Assembly (NCBI GenBank): GCA_964613675.1
Contig: CAZTIH010000157.1
Span: forward strand, 1-5,273
Direction of reading: 5' to 3'
DNA from: DAIUCA01 sp964613675
Lineage (GTDB): Bacteria; Pseudomonadota; Gammaproteobacteria; Competibacterales; Competibacteraceae
Length of the DNA: 5,273 nucleotides
Shown here in pieces: positions 1-4,823 of this stretch. Below the pieces are notes generated by a model. It was given only the letters and a program-made list of their open reading frames with translations. It ran no database searches and was not told where the DNA came from. How positions within the stretch are numbered: the first letter of the stretch is position 1; the number at the start of each line of letters is the position of its first letter. Position numbers and translations under genes: made by a program.

Positions 1-129
1 CTGCCGAGCCTGTTGGTAAAAACGGGTCGAGGTCTGGAGACGCTTCAGAAAATTACGCACCCAAATGTGTTCGAGAATTTAGAAGCGGCGGCACAATGGC
101 TGATTTCCGCTCAAAAAGAAGTTCAATAA
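1..129 (+). CDS. gmhB: C-terminal end of a GmhB-like HAD phosphatase (partial)
   Basis: Only the last 42 codons are in the window, read in frame 1 to a TAA at 127-129. The peptide begins LPSLLVKTGRG and continues with a P-N-V-F-E-N-L-x-A-A-A-x-W-L pattern. This resembles the end of D-glycero-D-manno-heptose-1,7-bisphosphate 7-phosphatase, where a beta strand 'vLVxTGkG' is followed by 'vfdnLaaAvdwLl'. That enzyme removes the C7 phosphate during ADP-heptose synthesis for the LPS inner core, in the cytoplasm. The HAD catalytic aspartates lie upstream and cannot be seen, so the name rests on the C-terminal signature alone; another HAD-IIIA phosphatase is possible. The stop is followed directly by GTG codons of a short open frame, as expected if a downstream gene was once tightly coupled. 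Confidence 0.68.
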   Translation: MPSLLVKTGRGLETLQKITHPNVFENLEAAAQWLISAQKEVQ

Positions 130-285
130 GTGGTGCAGACCGTGAGACGCTTCCTTGTCGAATCGGGCCAGCTCGTCGCGTATGTACTATTCCGCTGGCG
201 ACATTCAGTCGCTGTGCCGCCAAAACGAACAACCCCCTCTAACCCCGTTCCTAAAGAATGCCCTTTTTTGTGGCGCTTTTTCTAG
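130..285 (+). pseudogene. Short open frame after gmhB, possible truncated plsC start
   Basis: Two GTG codons follow the gmhB TAA immediately (130-135) and open a 51-codon frame ending in TAG at 283-285. A weak purine run (AAAAAGAAG, 113-121 region) could serve as ribosome binding site. The first 21 residues (VRRFLVESGQLVAYVLF from residue 5) look like the amphipathic and hydrophobic start of PlsC-type 1-acylglycerol-3-phosphate acyltransferases, and in some gammaproteobacteria, such as Pseudomonas, a plsC-like gene follows gmhB. After about base 192 the translation turns into proline- and arginine-rich sequence with no acyltransferase motif; the HxxxxD box is absent. I infer a gene start cut off by the transposon-derived sequence that follows. 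The resemblance is short, and this may simply be an unused frame. Confidence 0.3.
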
Positions 286-401
286 TGAACGGCGCATTAA
301 TGCCGCCAGCAGCAGGAATCCTCCGAACGGTTTTTGCAACGTCCGCAAGGACAGCTTAAACAGCGCCGAAATGCCCGTCCTTCAGGGCGGGGAGGATTCA
401 A
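196..401 (+). mobile_element. Remnant of an IS200/IS605-family element with its right end
   Basis: The right end is recognisable. A hairpin CCCGTCC-TTCA-GGGCGGG (374-391, seven pairs including one G-T) is followed by GGAGGATTCAA ending at 401. This is the typical right terminus of IS605/IS1341-type elements, where transposition cleaves after a TCAA-like tetranucleotide and where the TnpB guide RNA scaffold ends. A second small hairpin, GTCC-GCAA-GGAC (341-352), closes with a GNRA-type tetraloop. A TnpB C-terminal relic lies between 269 and 398. The left limit is uncertain. I place it near a hairpin at 196-214 (GCGAC-ATTCA-GTCGC core plus two wobble pairs), whose loop resembles that of the right end. 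No tnpA and no complete tnpB remain, so this is a dead element or a short non-autonomous derivative. Confidence 0.55.
269..398 (+). pseudogene. TnpB C-terminal relic
   Basis: In the frame through 269, a Cys-Gly pair is followed by SSERRINAASSRNPPNGF and later NSAEMPVLQGGED, which runs through the right-end hairpin. Intact TnpB proteins end with a zinc-ribbon 'CG...', then 'DRDxNAAxNIL', then a variable tail overlapping the element's right end. The order of the elements and the INAA...RN core match that layout. The differences are those of decay. The 'DRD' preceding NAA, which carries the third RuvC catalytic aspartate, reads E-R-R. Two extra serine codons separate NAA from RN, and the isoleucine-leucine after RN is replaced by prolines. 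The frame stays open past the element to 493, which is chance. No active nuclease can come from this fragment. Confidence 0.45.
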
Positions 402-419
402 GCCCCCGCTATTTTATCT
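386..419 (+). terminator. Possible intrinsic terminator formed by the IS right end and its flank
   Basis: GCGGGG (387-392) pairs with CCCCGC (404-409) across an 11-base loop, with one further G-T pair at 386/410. The stem is followed by TATTTTATCT (410-419). It would stop + strand transcription coming from gmhB before it runs antisense into gabD. The 5' arm overlaps the 3' arm of the 374-391 transposon hairpin, so the two folds exclude each other. Confidence 0.4.
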
Positions 420-428
420 CCAGGCGGG

Positions 429-1901
429 TTAAGGAGACGGGGCGAGGTCTAAACACACATATTTCGTTTCTAAATAATCTTCGATCCCCATAAACGACCC
501 CTCCCGCCCCATTCCCGATTGCTTTACACCCCCAAAAGGCGCGACCTCCGTCGAAAGTACCCCACTATTGACGGCGACCATGCCGTACTCCAACCCCTCA
601 ACCACTCGCCACACCCGATTCAAACGCTGGCCAAACACGTATGCCGCTAAACCGTATTCTGTGGCGTTCGCGAGGGTGACGGCCTCGTCGTCGTCGTCAA
701 ACCGCAATAACGGCGCGATGGGTCCAAAAATCTCCGTTTGGGCAATGGCCATTTCGGGGTTGACTTGGGCAAGCACTGTAGGCGCGAAAAATGTGCCTCC
801 GAGGGGATGTCGTTGTCCCCCCGTCAAGACGATTGCCCCCGCCGCATTCGCGTTTTCGATGAGCTGTTCGACTTTTTGCACGGCCGCTTCGTCGATGAGA
901 GGCCCTTGCTCGACCCCCGATTCCAGCCCATTGCCGACGACGAGTTTGGCGGCGTGTTGGGCCAATTTCTCCGCAAATTCGTCGTAGATTTTGTGATGAA
1001 CGAGGAACCGATTGCTACAAATGCAGGTTTGGCCACTGTTGCGGAATTTGCTGTACACCGCTGCCGTAACGGCCTGATCCATCGACGCATCGTCGAGCAC
1101 GATAAACGGCGCATTTCCCCCCAATTCGAGGGACAGTTTCTTTAGCGTGGGGGCACATTGGGCCATCAACAACTTTCCCACGGCGGTAGATCCCGTAAAA
1201 CTCACCTTGCGCACGGTGGGGTGACGGGTGAGTTCGCCGCCGATTTTGCGGGGATCGCCCGTCACCACATTCAACACCCCCGACGGAATCCCCGCCGCCT
1301 GTCCCAATACGGCCAATGCCAACGCGCTCAAGGGCGTTTGTTCAGCGGGCTTGACGACCATCGTGCAACCGGCGGCTAAGGCGGCACCGGCTTTGCGCGC
1401 AATCATGGCACTGGGGAAGTTCCACGGCGTAATCGCAGCACACACCCCCACGGGCATTTTGACGGTGAGCAGGCGTTTGTCGACCCACGGACTGGGAATC
1501 ACGGTGCCGTAAATGCGTTTTGCTTCCTCGCTGAACCACTGAATAAAGCCCGCACCATAGCGAATCTCTGCCCGTGCCTCATCGAGGGGCTTCCCCTGTT
1601 CGAGGGTCATTAAACGGGCGAGATCGTCCACATGTTGACGCAAAAGCGCGGCCCAACGGGCGAGGATTTCGCTACGGGCATTCGCGGTTAAAGCGCGCCA
1701 CGCAGGCAGGGCACGATGGGCGGCGTCGATGGCGATTTGGGTATCCTGTGCGTCGCCTTCGGGAACGGTGGTGAGGGGTTCACCGGTTGCGGGGTTGTAC
1801 ACCGTGAAACGGCGTTGTGTGATGGCGTCTCCCCAAATTCCGTCAATAAACAGTTGATTTTTAAGCAACTCTGGGTAACGCAGATCGAAATTAAAAGCCA
1901 T
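429..1901 (-). CDS. gabD: Succinate-semialdehyde dehydrogenase (NAD(P)+), GabD type
   Basis: This 490-residue aldehyde dehydrogenase oxidises succinate semialdehyde to succinate in the cytoplasm, the last step of 4-aminobutyrate breakdown. It is close to E. coli GabD along its whole length. Shared stretches include RALPAWRALTA (63-73), DDLARLMTLEQGKPL (92-106), ITPWNFPSAM (157-166) and SKFRNSGQTCICSNR (284-298). The catalytic residues are present: Asn161, Lys184 for coenzyme, Glu259 in LELGGN and the nucleophile Cys293. EIFGP (390-394) is the usual C-terminal NAD(P)-binding loop. Cys293-x-Cys295 reproduces the cysteine pair that forms a redox switch in human SSADH; whether it works here is unknown. 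A GAGGT (1911-1915) lies nine bases before the ATG. folB lies upstream on the same strand. No gabT or gabP is visible, so the source of the semialdehyde is not shown by context. Confidence 0.94.
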   Translation of the reverse strand: MAFNFDLRYPELLKNQLFIDGIWGDAITQRRFTVYNPATGEPLTTVPEGDAQDTQIAIDAAHRALPAWRALTANARSEILARWAALLRQHVDDLARLMTLEQGKPLDEARAEIRYGAGFIQWFSEEAKRIYGTVIPSPWVDKRLLTVKMPVGVCAAITPWNFPSAMIARKAGAALAAGCTMVVKPAEQTPLSALALAVLGQAAGIPSGVLNVVTGDPRKIGGELTRHPTVRKVSFTGSTAVGKLLMAQCAPTLKKLSLELGGNAPFIVLDDASMDQAVTAAVYSKFRNSGQTCICSNRFLVHHKIYDEFAEKLAQHAAKLVVGNGLESGVEQGPLIDEAAVQKVEQLIENANAAGAIVLTGGQRHPLGGTFFAPTVLAQVNPEMAIAQTEIFGPIAPLLRFDDDDEAVTLANATEYGLAAYVFGQRLNRVWRVVEGLEYGMVAVNSGVLSTEVAPFGGVKQSGMGREGSFMGIEDYLETKYVCLDLAPSP

Positions 1902-1910
1902 GATCGACTG

Positions 1911-1937
1911 ACCTCAGTGGGCGAAAAGTGGGCGAAA
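1911..1937 (-). promoter_or_regulatory. gabD ribosome binding site preceded by a perfect 11-bp tandem duplication
   Basis: Read on the - strand, TTTCGCCCACT occurs twice back to back (1927-1937 and 1916-1926) and abuts GAGGT (1911-1915), the gabD Shine-Dalgarno sequence. The copies are identical, and the period is about one helical turn. The element lies in the 49-base gap between folB and gabD. It could be an operator, a translational element in the leader, or a recent slippage duplication; the sequence does not decide. Confidence 0.5.
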
Positions 1938-1950
1938 TAAACAGGGACAC

Positions 1951-2307
1951 TTAAAACCGTTGGCCGCGCTCGATGATGATGCCGACGCTTTGGGAACCCC
2001 GCACTGCCCCAAGTTTGTACAAGGTCAACTTCACCCAAGGCACCTGAAATTCCTCGCGGATTAACGCCGCTGTCTGTTCGGCCAGCGTCTCGACCAGCAG
2101 ACATTCGCTCGACGAAATGAATTGAACCACCCGTTTAGAAACTGCTTTATAATCAATTGTTTGAAGAATTTCAGTGGAGTGAGCGGCGGGACGAATATCC
2201 GTTCCCATCTCAATATCCAGACGAACGGTCTGACGAATTTCCCGTTCCCAGTCATTGATGCCGATGACCGTATCAATCCGTAAATCGTGAATAAAAATGA
2301 TGTCCAT
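1951..2307 (-). CDS. folB: Dihydroneopterin aldolase
   Basis: FolB cleaves 7,8-dihydroneopterin to 6-hydroxymethyl-7,8-dihydropterin and glycolaldehyde in cytoplasmic folate synthesis; many members also epimerise at C2'. The 118 residues match the family's normal size and resemble E. coli FolB, starting MDIIFIHDLRIDTVIGINDWERE and ending VGIIIERGQRF. The expected active-site residues are in place: Glu21 in the DWE box, Tyr53, Glu73 in LLVETLAE and Lys98. The usual Lys-Pro-Gly-Ala is Lys-Leu-Gly-Ala here (98-101), a mild departure beside the catalytic lysine. The ATG is preceded by only a weak GAG-containing site (TTGAGAT). The gene probably starts an operon with gabD, 49 bases downstream, and is divergent from plsY. 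Confidence 0.93.
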   Translation of the reverse strand: MDIIFIHDLRIDTVIGINDWEREIRQTVRLDIEMGTDIRPAAHSTEILQTIDYKAVSKRVVQFISSSECLLVETLAEQTAALIREEFQVPWVKLTLYKLGAVRGSQSVGIIIERGQRF

Positions 2308-2384
2308 GAACTGATCTCAAGTGGGTTAAATAAGCGTCTAATGTAGTACGCAATCCCCTATTTCCCTATTTGAGGTCTTAAAGC
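2308..2384. promoter_or_regulatory. Divergent folB/plsY intergenic region with plsY ribosome binding site
   Basis: These 77 bases must hold the promoters of both genes, but I see no convincing -35/-10 pair on either strand. On the + side, CCCTATTT is perfectly duplicated (2356-2363 and 2364-2371) and runs straight into GAGG (2372-2375), nine bases before the plsY GTG; this spacing is what fixes the start. On the - side, the folB leader reads TTTAACCCACTTGAGATCAG, which resembles the gabD leader CCCACTGAGGTCAG. Confidence 0.5.
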
Positions 2385-3041
2385 GTGACTGAAATCACAT
2401 TGATTTTAACGGCATATTTATTGGGTTCTGTGTCGTTTGCCGTCCTGGTGTGCCAACGAATGGGGTTACCCGATCCGCGTTCACAGGGTTCAGGCAATCC
2501 CGGGGCCACCAATGTACGGCGGTTAGGGGAACTCATCGGAAAACCCGATTTGGGCCGTCGGGCCGCCGGGGTCACCTTATTGCTGGATGCGTTAAAGGGC
2601 GGTTTGCCCGTGATCGTCGGCCAAGGACTAGAGGTCGACTCGCTAGTCTTGGCATTGATTGGCGTGGCGGCGTTTCTGGGCCACTTATACCCCGTTTTCT
2701 TCAAATTCCAGGGCGGGAAAGGGGTAGCGACCGCATTTGGCGTGCTCATCGGCATGGCACCCCTGGCCAGCGCCCTGTGTTTACTGACCTGGATTGGGGT
2801 GTATCGGGGCGTCCGCATTTCGGCGGTGGCGGCATTGGTGGCGGCGTTGTCGAGTCCATTCTGGTTGTGGATTACGGGGGCGCCGACAACCCTTTTGCTG
2901 GCGTTGATCGCCATGGTGGGATTGTTGGTTTACCGTCACAAGGACAACATCGAGCGGTTAAGACAGGGATTAGAACAACCCATTTCGGCGCGGAACGGCG
3001 TCACTTTGGACGGGGAAGCGCTTAAAAAAACCGACGCCTAG
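2385..3041 (+). CDS. plsY: Acyl-phosphate:glycerol-3-phosphate acyltransferase PlsY
   Basis: PlsY is an inner-membrane enzyme that moves the acyl group from acyl-phosphate (made by PlsX) to the sn-1 position of glycerol-3-phosphate, the first step to phosphatidic acid. The 218-residue protein shows the family's signatures. These are GSVSFA near the N-terminus (14-19), the first loop GSGNPGATNV (35-44), LLLDALKG (65-72), GHLYPVFFKFQGGKGVAT (99-116) with the glycine-rich catalytic loop, and the C-terminal RHKDNIERLRQG (184-195). Hydrophobic segments around 4-24, 60-80, 86-106, 112-137 and 143-183 fit the multi-span topology. It starts with GTG behind a well-spaced GAGG. The stretch between GATNV and the next helix (about 45-60, containing GELIGKPDLGRR) seems roughly seven residues longer than usual. 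The folB pairing is as in E. coli. Confidence 0.93.
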   Translation: MTEITLILTAYLLGSVSFAVLVCQRMGLPDPRSQGSGNPGATNVRRLGELIGKPDLGRRAAGVTLLLDALKGGLPVIVGQGLEVDSLVLALIGVAAFLGHLYPVFFKFQGGKGVATAFGVLIGMAPLASALCLLTWIGVYRGVRISAVAALVAALSSPFWLWITGAPTTLLLALIAMVGLLVYRHKDNIERLRQGLEQPISARNGVTLDGEALKKTDA

Positions 3042-3044
3042 TGG

Positions 3045-3089
3045 GTGCAAAACGGGCTGTTGAGCTAACTCGCCTCGCACTTTTTGTAT
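3045..3089 (+). terminator. Probable intrinsic terminator of plsY
   Basis: An imperfect hairpin begins three bases after the plsY stop. GTGC (3045-3048) pairs with GCAC (3077-3080), GGGC (3054-3057) with GCCT (3072-3075, one G-T), and GTT (3059-3061) with AAC (3067-3069). TTTTTGTAT follows directly at 3081. The internal bulge of AAAAC weakens the lower stem, but position and T-run fit. Confidence 0.45.
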
Positions 3090-3116
3090 ATGCAAAAAAC
3101 ATTGAGTGATTATACT
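3081..3116 (+). promoter_or_regulatory. Candidate promoter region of the SLAC1/TehA gene
   Basis: TATACT (3111-3116) matches the -10 consensus at five of six positions and lies 35 bases before the ATG. No good -35 is correctly spaced: TTGTAT at 3084-3089 is 21 bases away. An 18-base near-palindrome, TTTTTGTATATGCAAAAA (3081-3098, one mismatched pair), covers the expected -35 area and could bind a dimeric regulator. Its T-run also serves the plsY terminator, so the symmetry may be partly accidental. Confidence 0.35.
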
Positions 3117-3151
3117 GATTTTATCTATTAACGCTTTGAGGCGCGCTATTT

Positions 3152-4147
3152 ATGACCGATGTCCCCTCACCCCCGTCGGCGTCAAGTCCCCCACAGGCTT
3201 GGCTCGCCCATTTTCCCATTTCGTTTTTTGCCATCGTGATGGGCCTCGCGGGCTTCACGATCGCCATCGAAAAAGCCGAGACCTTGTGGGCGGTACCCCC
3301 CGTAGCAAGTCCAATACTGTTTGTGCTATCGGCCACGATTTACGGAGTGATTGCGGTGATTTATGCCGTCAAATGGGGCGTGTTTCCCGAACAAGTGTTG
3401 CATGAGCTTCGTCACCCGGTGCGTTTGAGTTTTTTCCCCACCCTATCCATCAGCTTAATTTTGCTGGCGGTCGCTGGATTCCCGCTGCTACCCCCGTCGA
3501 TCGTGCTGGGGCTGTGGGCGGTGGGCAGCAGTATTCAACTGTTTCTCACCCTATTCATTCTGTCGACCTGGATGCACCAGCCCCATTTCGAGACTCACCA
3601 CAGCAATCCGGCCTGGTTTATCCCCATCGTGGGCAATATTCTGGTCCCGATCGCGGGGGTGCCGTTGGGCTTTGTAGAGATTGCGTGGTTCTTTTTCAGC
3701 ATTGGGCTGGTGTTTTGGATTGTGTTGCTCACACTCATGATGAACCGATTTTTCTTTCATCCCCCAATTGTGCCGAAGCTGCTGCCCACCTTGTTCATTC
3801 TGATTGCACCGCCGGCGGTGGGCTTCCTGTCGTGGATGCGGTTGCATGGTGGCCAACTCGATGATTTTGGAAGAATTCTTTACTACATGGGGCTGTTCAC
3901 CACCCTGTTGCTCGTGTTCCAGAGTGCTCGGTTTGCACAGGTTCCCTTTGCGCTTCCTTGGTGGGCCTATTCCTTCCCCACGGCAGCCATCACGATTGCT
4001 TCACTCACCATGTTTGAAGCGGTTGGAGGACTGTTTTTCCTGGGGTTATCTCTCTTATTGCTGGTGTTGCTCACCTTACTCATCGTCGTGCTCATCCTTC
4101 ACACCGTAAATGCCCTCCTTCGTCATCGAATTTTTCATCCGGAGTGA
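3152..4147 (+). CDS. SLAC1/TehA family anion channel or transporter
   Basis: This 331-residue inner-membrane protein belongs to the tellurite-resistance/dicarboxylate transporter (TDT) family, which includes H. influenzae TehA (328 residues) and plant SLAC1. After a proline- and serine-rich N-terminus (1-17) about ten hydrophobic segments follow. Family landmarks are HFPISFFAIVMGLAG (20-34; TehA has PFPTGYFGIPLGLA), HPVRLSFFP (88-96; TehA HPVRFSF), the NPAWFIPIVGN segment (152-162) and WWAYSFP (270-276; TehA LWAFSFG). The last segment contains Phe275, which probably corresponds to the pore-gating phenylalanine. A GAGG (3138-3141) lies ten bases before the ATG. No tehB methyltransferase is adjacent, so tellurite resistance should not be assumed; a passive anion channel for chloride, nitrate or small carboxylates is as likely. 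It stands alone between terminators. Confidence 0.85.
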   Translation: MTDVPSPPSASSPPQAWLAHFPISFFAIVMGLAGFTIAIEKAETLWAVPPVASPILFVLSATIYGVIAVIYAVKWGVFPEQVLHELRHPVRLSFFPTLSISLILLAVAGFPLLPPSIVLGLWAVGSSIQLFLTLFILSTWMHQPHFETHHSNPAWFIPIVGNILVPIAGVPLGFVEIAWFFFSIGLVFWIVLLTLMMNRFFFHPPIVPKLLPTLFILIAPPAVGFLSWMRLHGGQLDDFGRILYYMGLFTTLLLVFQSARFAQVPFALPWWAYSFPTAAITIASLTMFEAVGGLFFLGLSLLLLVLLTLLIVVLILHTVNALLRHRIFHPE

Positions 4148-4177
4148 TCCAGATTTTGTTAGCTACGACGCATGTGC

Positions 4178-4209
4178 AAAATAAAAGGCAACGAATCAAT
4201 GCCGTTGCC
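4178..4209 (-). terminator. Intrinsic terminator of the 137-residue protein gene
   Basis: On the - strand, GGCAACG (4203-4209) and CGTTGCC (4187-4193) form a perfect seven-pair stem with a nine-base loop, followed by TTTTATTTT (4186-4178). It lies about 35 bases after the stop of the - strand gene. In the + direction the stem lacks a T-run, so it should not efficiently terminate the convergent SLAC1/TehA gene. Confidence 0.8.
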
Positions 4210-4244
4210 CTTGGAATCGAGACGAGAATGGCCGAATTAATCGG

Positions 4245-4658
4245 TTAGGCGATGGTTTCAAACCAGCTTTTGCCCCCAAAAAGGGTTCCCTTCGGCGGAA
4301 TCCCTAAATTCACCATGACTTCTTTGGTTTTCTTCTTAATCTGCGGTTCGGTCATGCCGTGGCCAATGCCCTTTAAAATGCCCACCGCGTTCTCAAACTC
4401 CTTGTAATCGACTTTGCCATCACCTGCTGCAAACTGATTCAACAGTTCCTTCGCTTTCGCTTCAAAACCCGACTCCAACGTGTACTTTTCCTGTTCACAG
4501 ACATAGGCAAGAGCTTCCCGCGCTGATTCCAGACTGACGCCCAATGAAACTGCGGTTTGCAGAATTTCTTTCTCTTCCGCCTTATCCACAAAACGGTCAT
4601 CGTAGGCTCGCAAGCGAATCTCTTCGACGAAACGGCGACGTACTTCGTTAATATCCAT
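4245..4658 (-). CDS. Uncharacterised 137-residue protein with two TerB/EF-hand-like acidic loops
   Basis: I cannot name this protein. It is charged, mostly predicted helical, and lacks a signal peptide or membrane span, so it should be cytoplasmic. Two stretches have the same form. DDRFVDKAEEKEI (20-32) and GDGKVDYKEFENAV (79-92) both read D-[RG]-x-V-D-x-x-E followed by a helix. They look like the second half of an EF-hand loop, or like the 'DGxxDxxE' motif of TerB-like helical domains. The first two calcium ligands of a true EF-hand are missing in both (position 1 is Arg or Phe, position 3 Tyr or Ala), so classical calcium binding is doubtful. A lysine-rich KKKTKE (108-113) precedes a C-terminus ending GGKSWFETIA. 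GAGGT (4668-4672) lies nine bases before the ATG. The gene has its own terminator and follows the TonB-like gene after 165 bases. Confidence 0.8.
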   Translation of the reverse strand: MDINEVRRRFVEEIRLRAYDDRFVDKAEEKEILQTAVSLGVSLESAREALAYVCEQEKYTLESGFEAKAKELLNQFAAGDGKVDYKEFENAVGILKGIGHGMTEPQIKKKTKEVMVNLGIPPKGTLFGGKSWFETIA

Positions 4659-4681
4659 GATTGCGTAACCTCGTTTAATTG

Positions 4682-4699
4682 AATGAGCAACTCATTTTA
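4682..4699 (-). promoter_or_regulatory. Palindrome overlapping a candidate -10 upstream of the 137-residue protein gene
   Basis: AATGAG-CAA-CTCATT (4682-4696) is a perfect six-base inverted repeat. It overlaps TAAAAT on the - strand (4694-4699), which matches the -10 consensus at five of six positions and lies about 35 bases before the ATG. I see no good -35 hexamer upstream. The rest of the 4700-4823 gap holds no gene and no clear terminator for the TonB-like gene. Confidence 0.3.
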
Positions 4700-4823
4700 G
4701 GGCAGAGCACGCGAGTTTTGATAGTCATTACGCGAATTAATGGTAATCCCCGTCGGGCCAAGTTCACCGCATCACAGCACTGCTCCACGGGTTTACGGCA
4801 ATTTATGAATGGAAAGATGATCT

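Noticed and set aside
294..303. 10-base perfect palindrome GCATTAATGC
   Set aside because: It lies inside the TnpB relic, has no spacer or promoter context, and a single palindrome of this size is not remarkable.
738..1145. 135-codon open frame on the + strand within gabD
   Set aside because: It lies antisense to the GabD catalytic core, which is conserved over its whole length. Its composition matches a reverse-complement shadow.
2378..2914. 178-codon open frame on the - strand opposite plsY
   Set aside because: It is fully antisense to a well-supported plsY, is rich in Pro, Asn, Thr and Arg as expected of a shadow frame, and shows no recognisable domain.
3152..4147. Calling the channel gene a tellurite resistance gene (tehA)
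   Set aside because: Only the TDT/SLAC1 fold family is supported. tehB is absent and family members carry different anions.
4743..4796. Inverted repeat of about 10 bases (GTAATCCCCGT with ACGGGTTTAC) after the TonB-like gene
   Set aside because: The arms are imperfect, 33 bases apart, and not followed by a T-run on either strand, so a terminator call is not supported.
4740..4808. 22-codon ATG frame on the + strand between the 137-residue protein gene and the TonB-like gene
   Set aside because: It has no ribosome binding site, no recognisable pattern, and is antisense to both neighbours' transcription.
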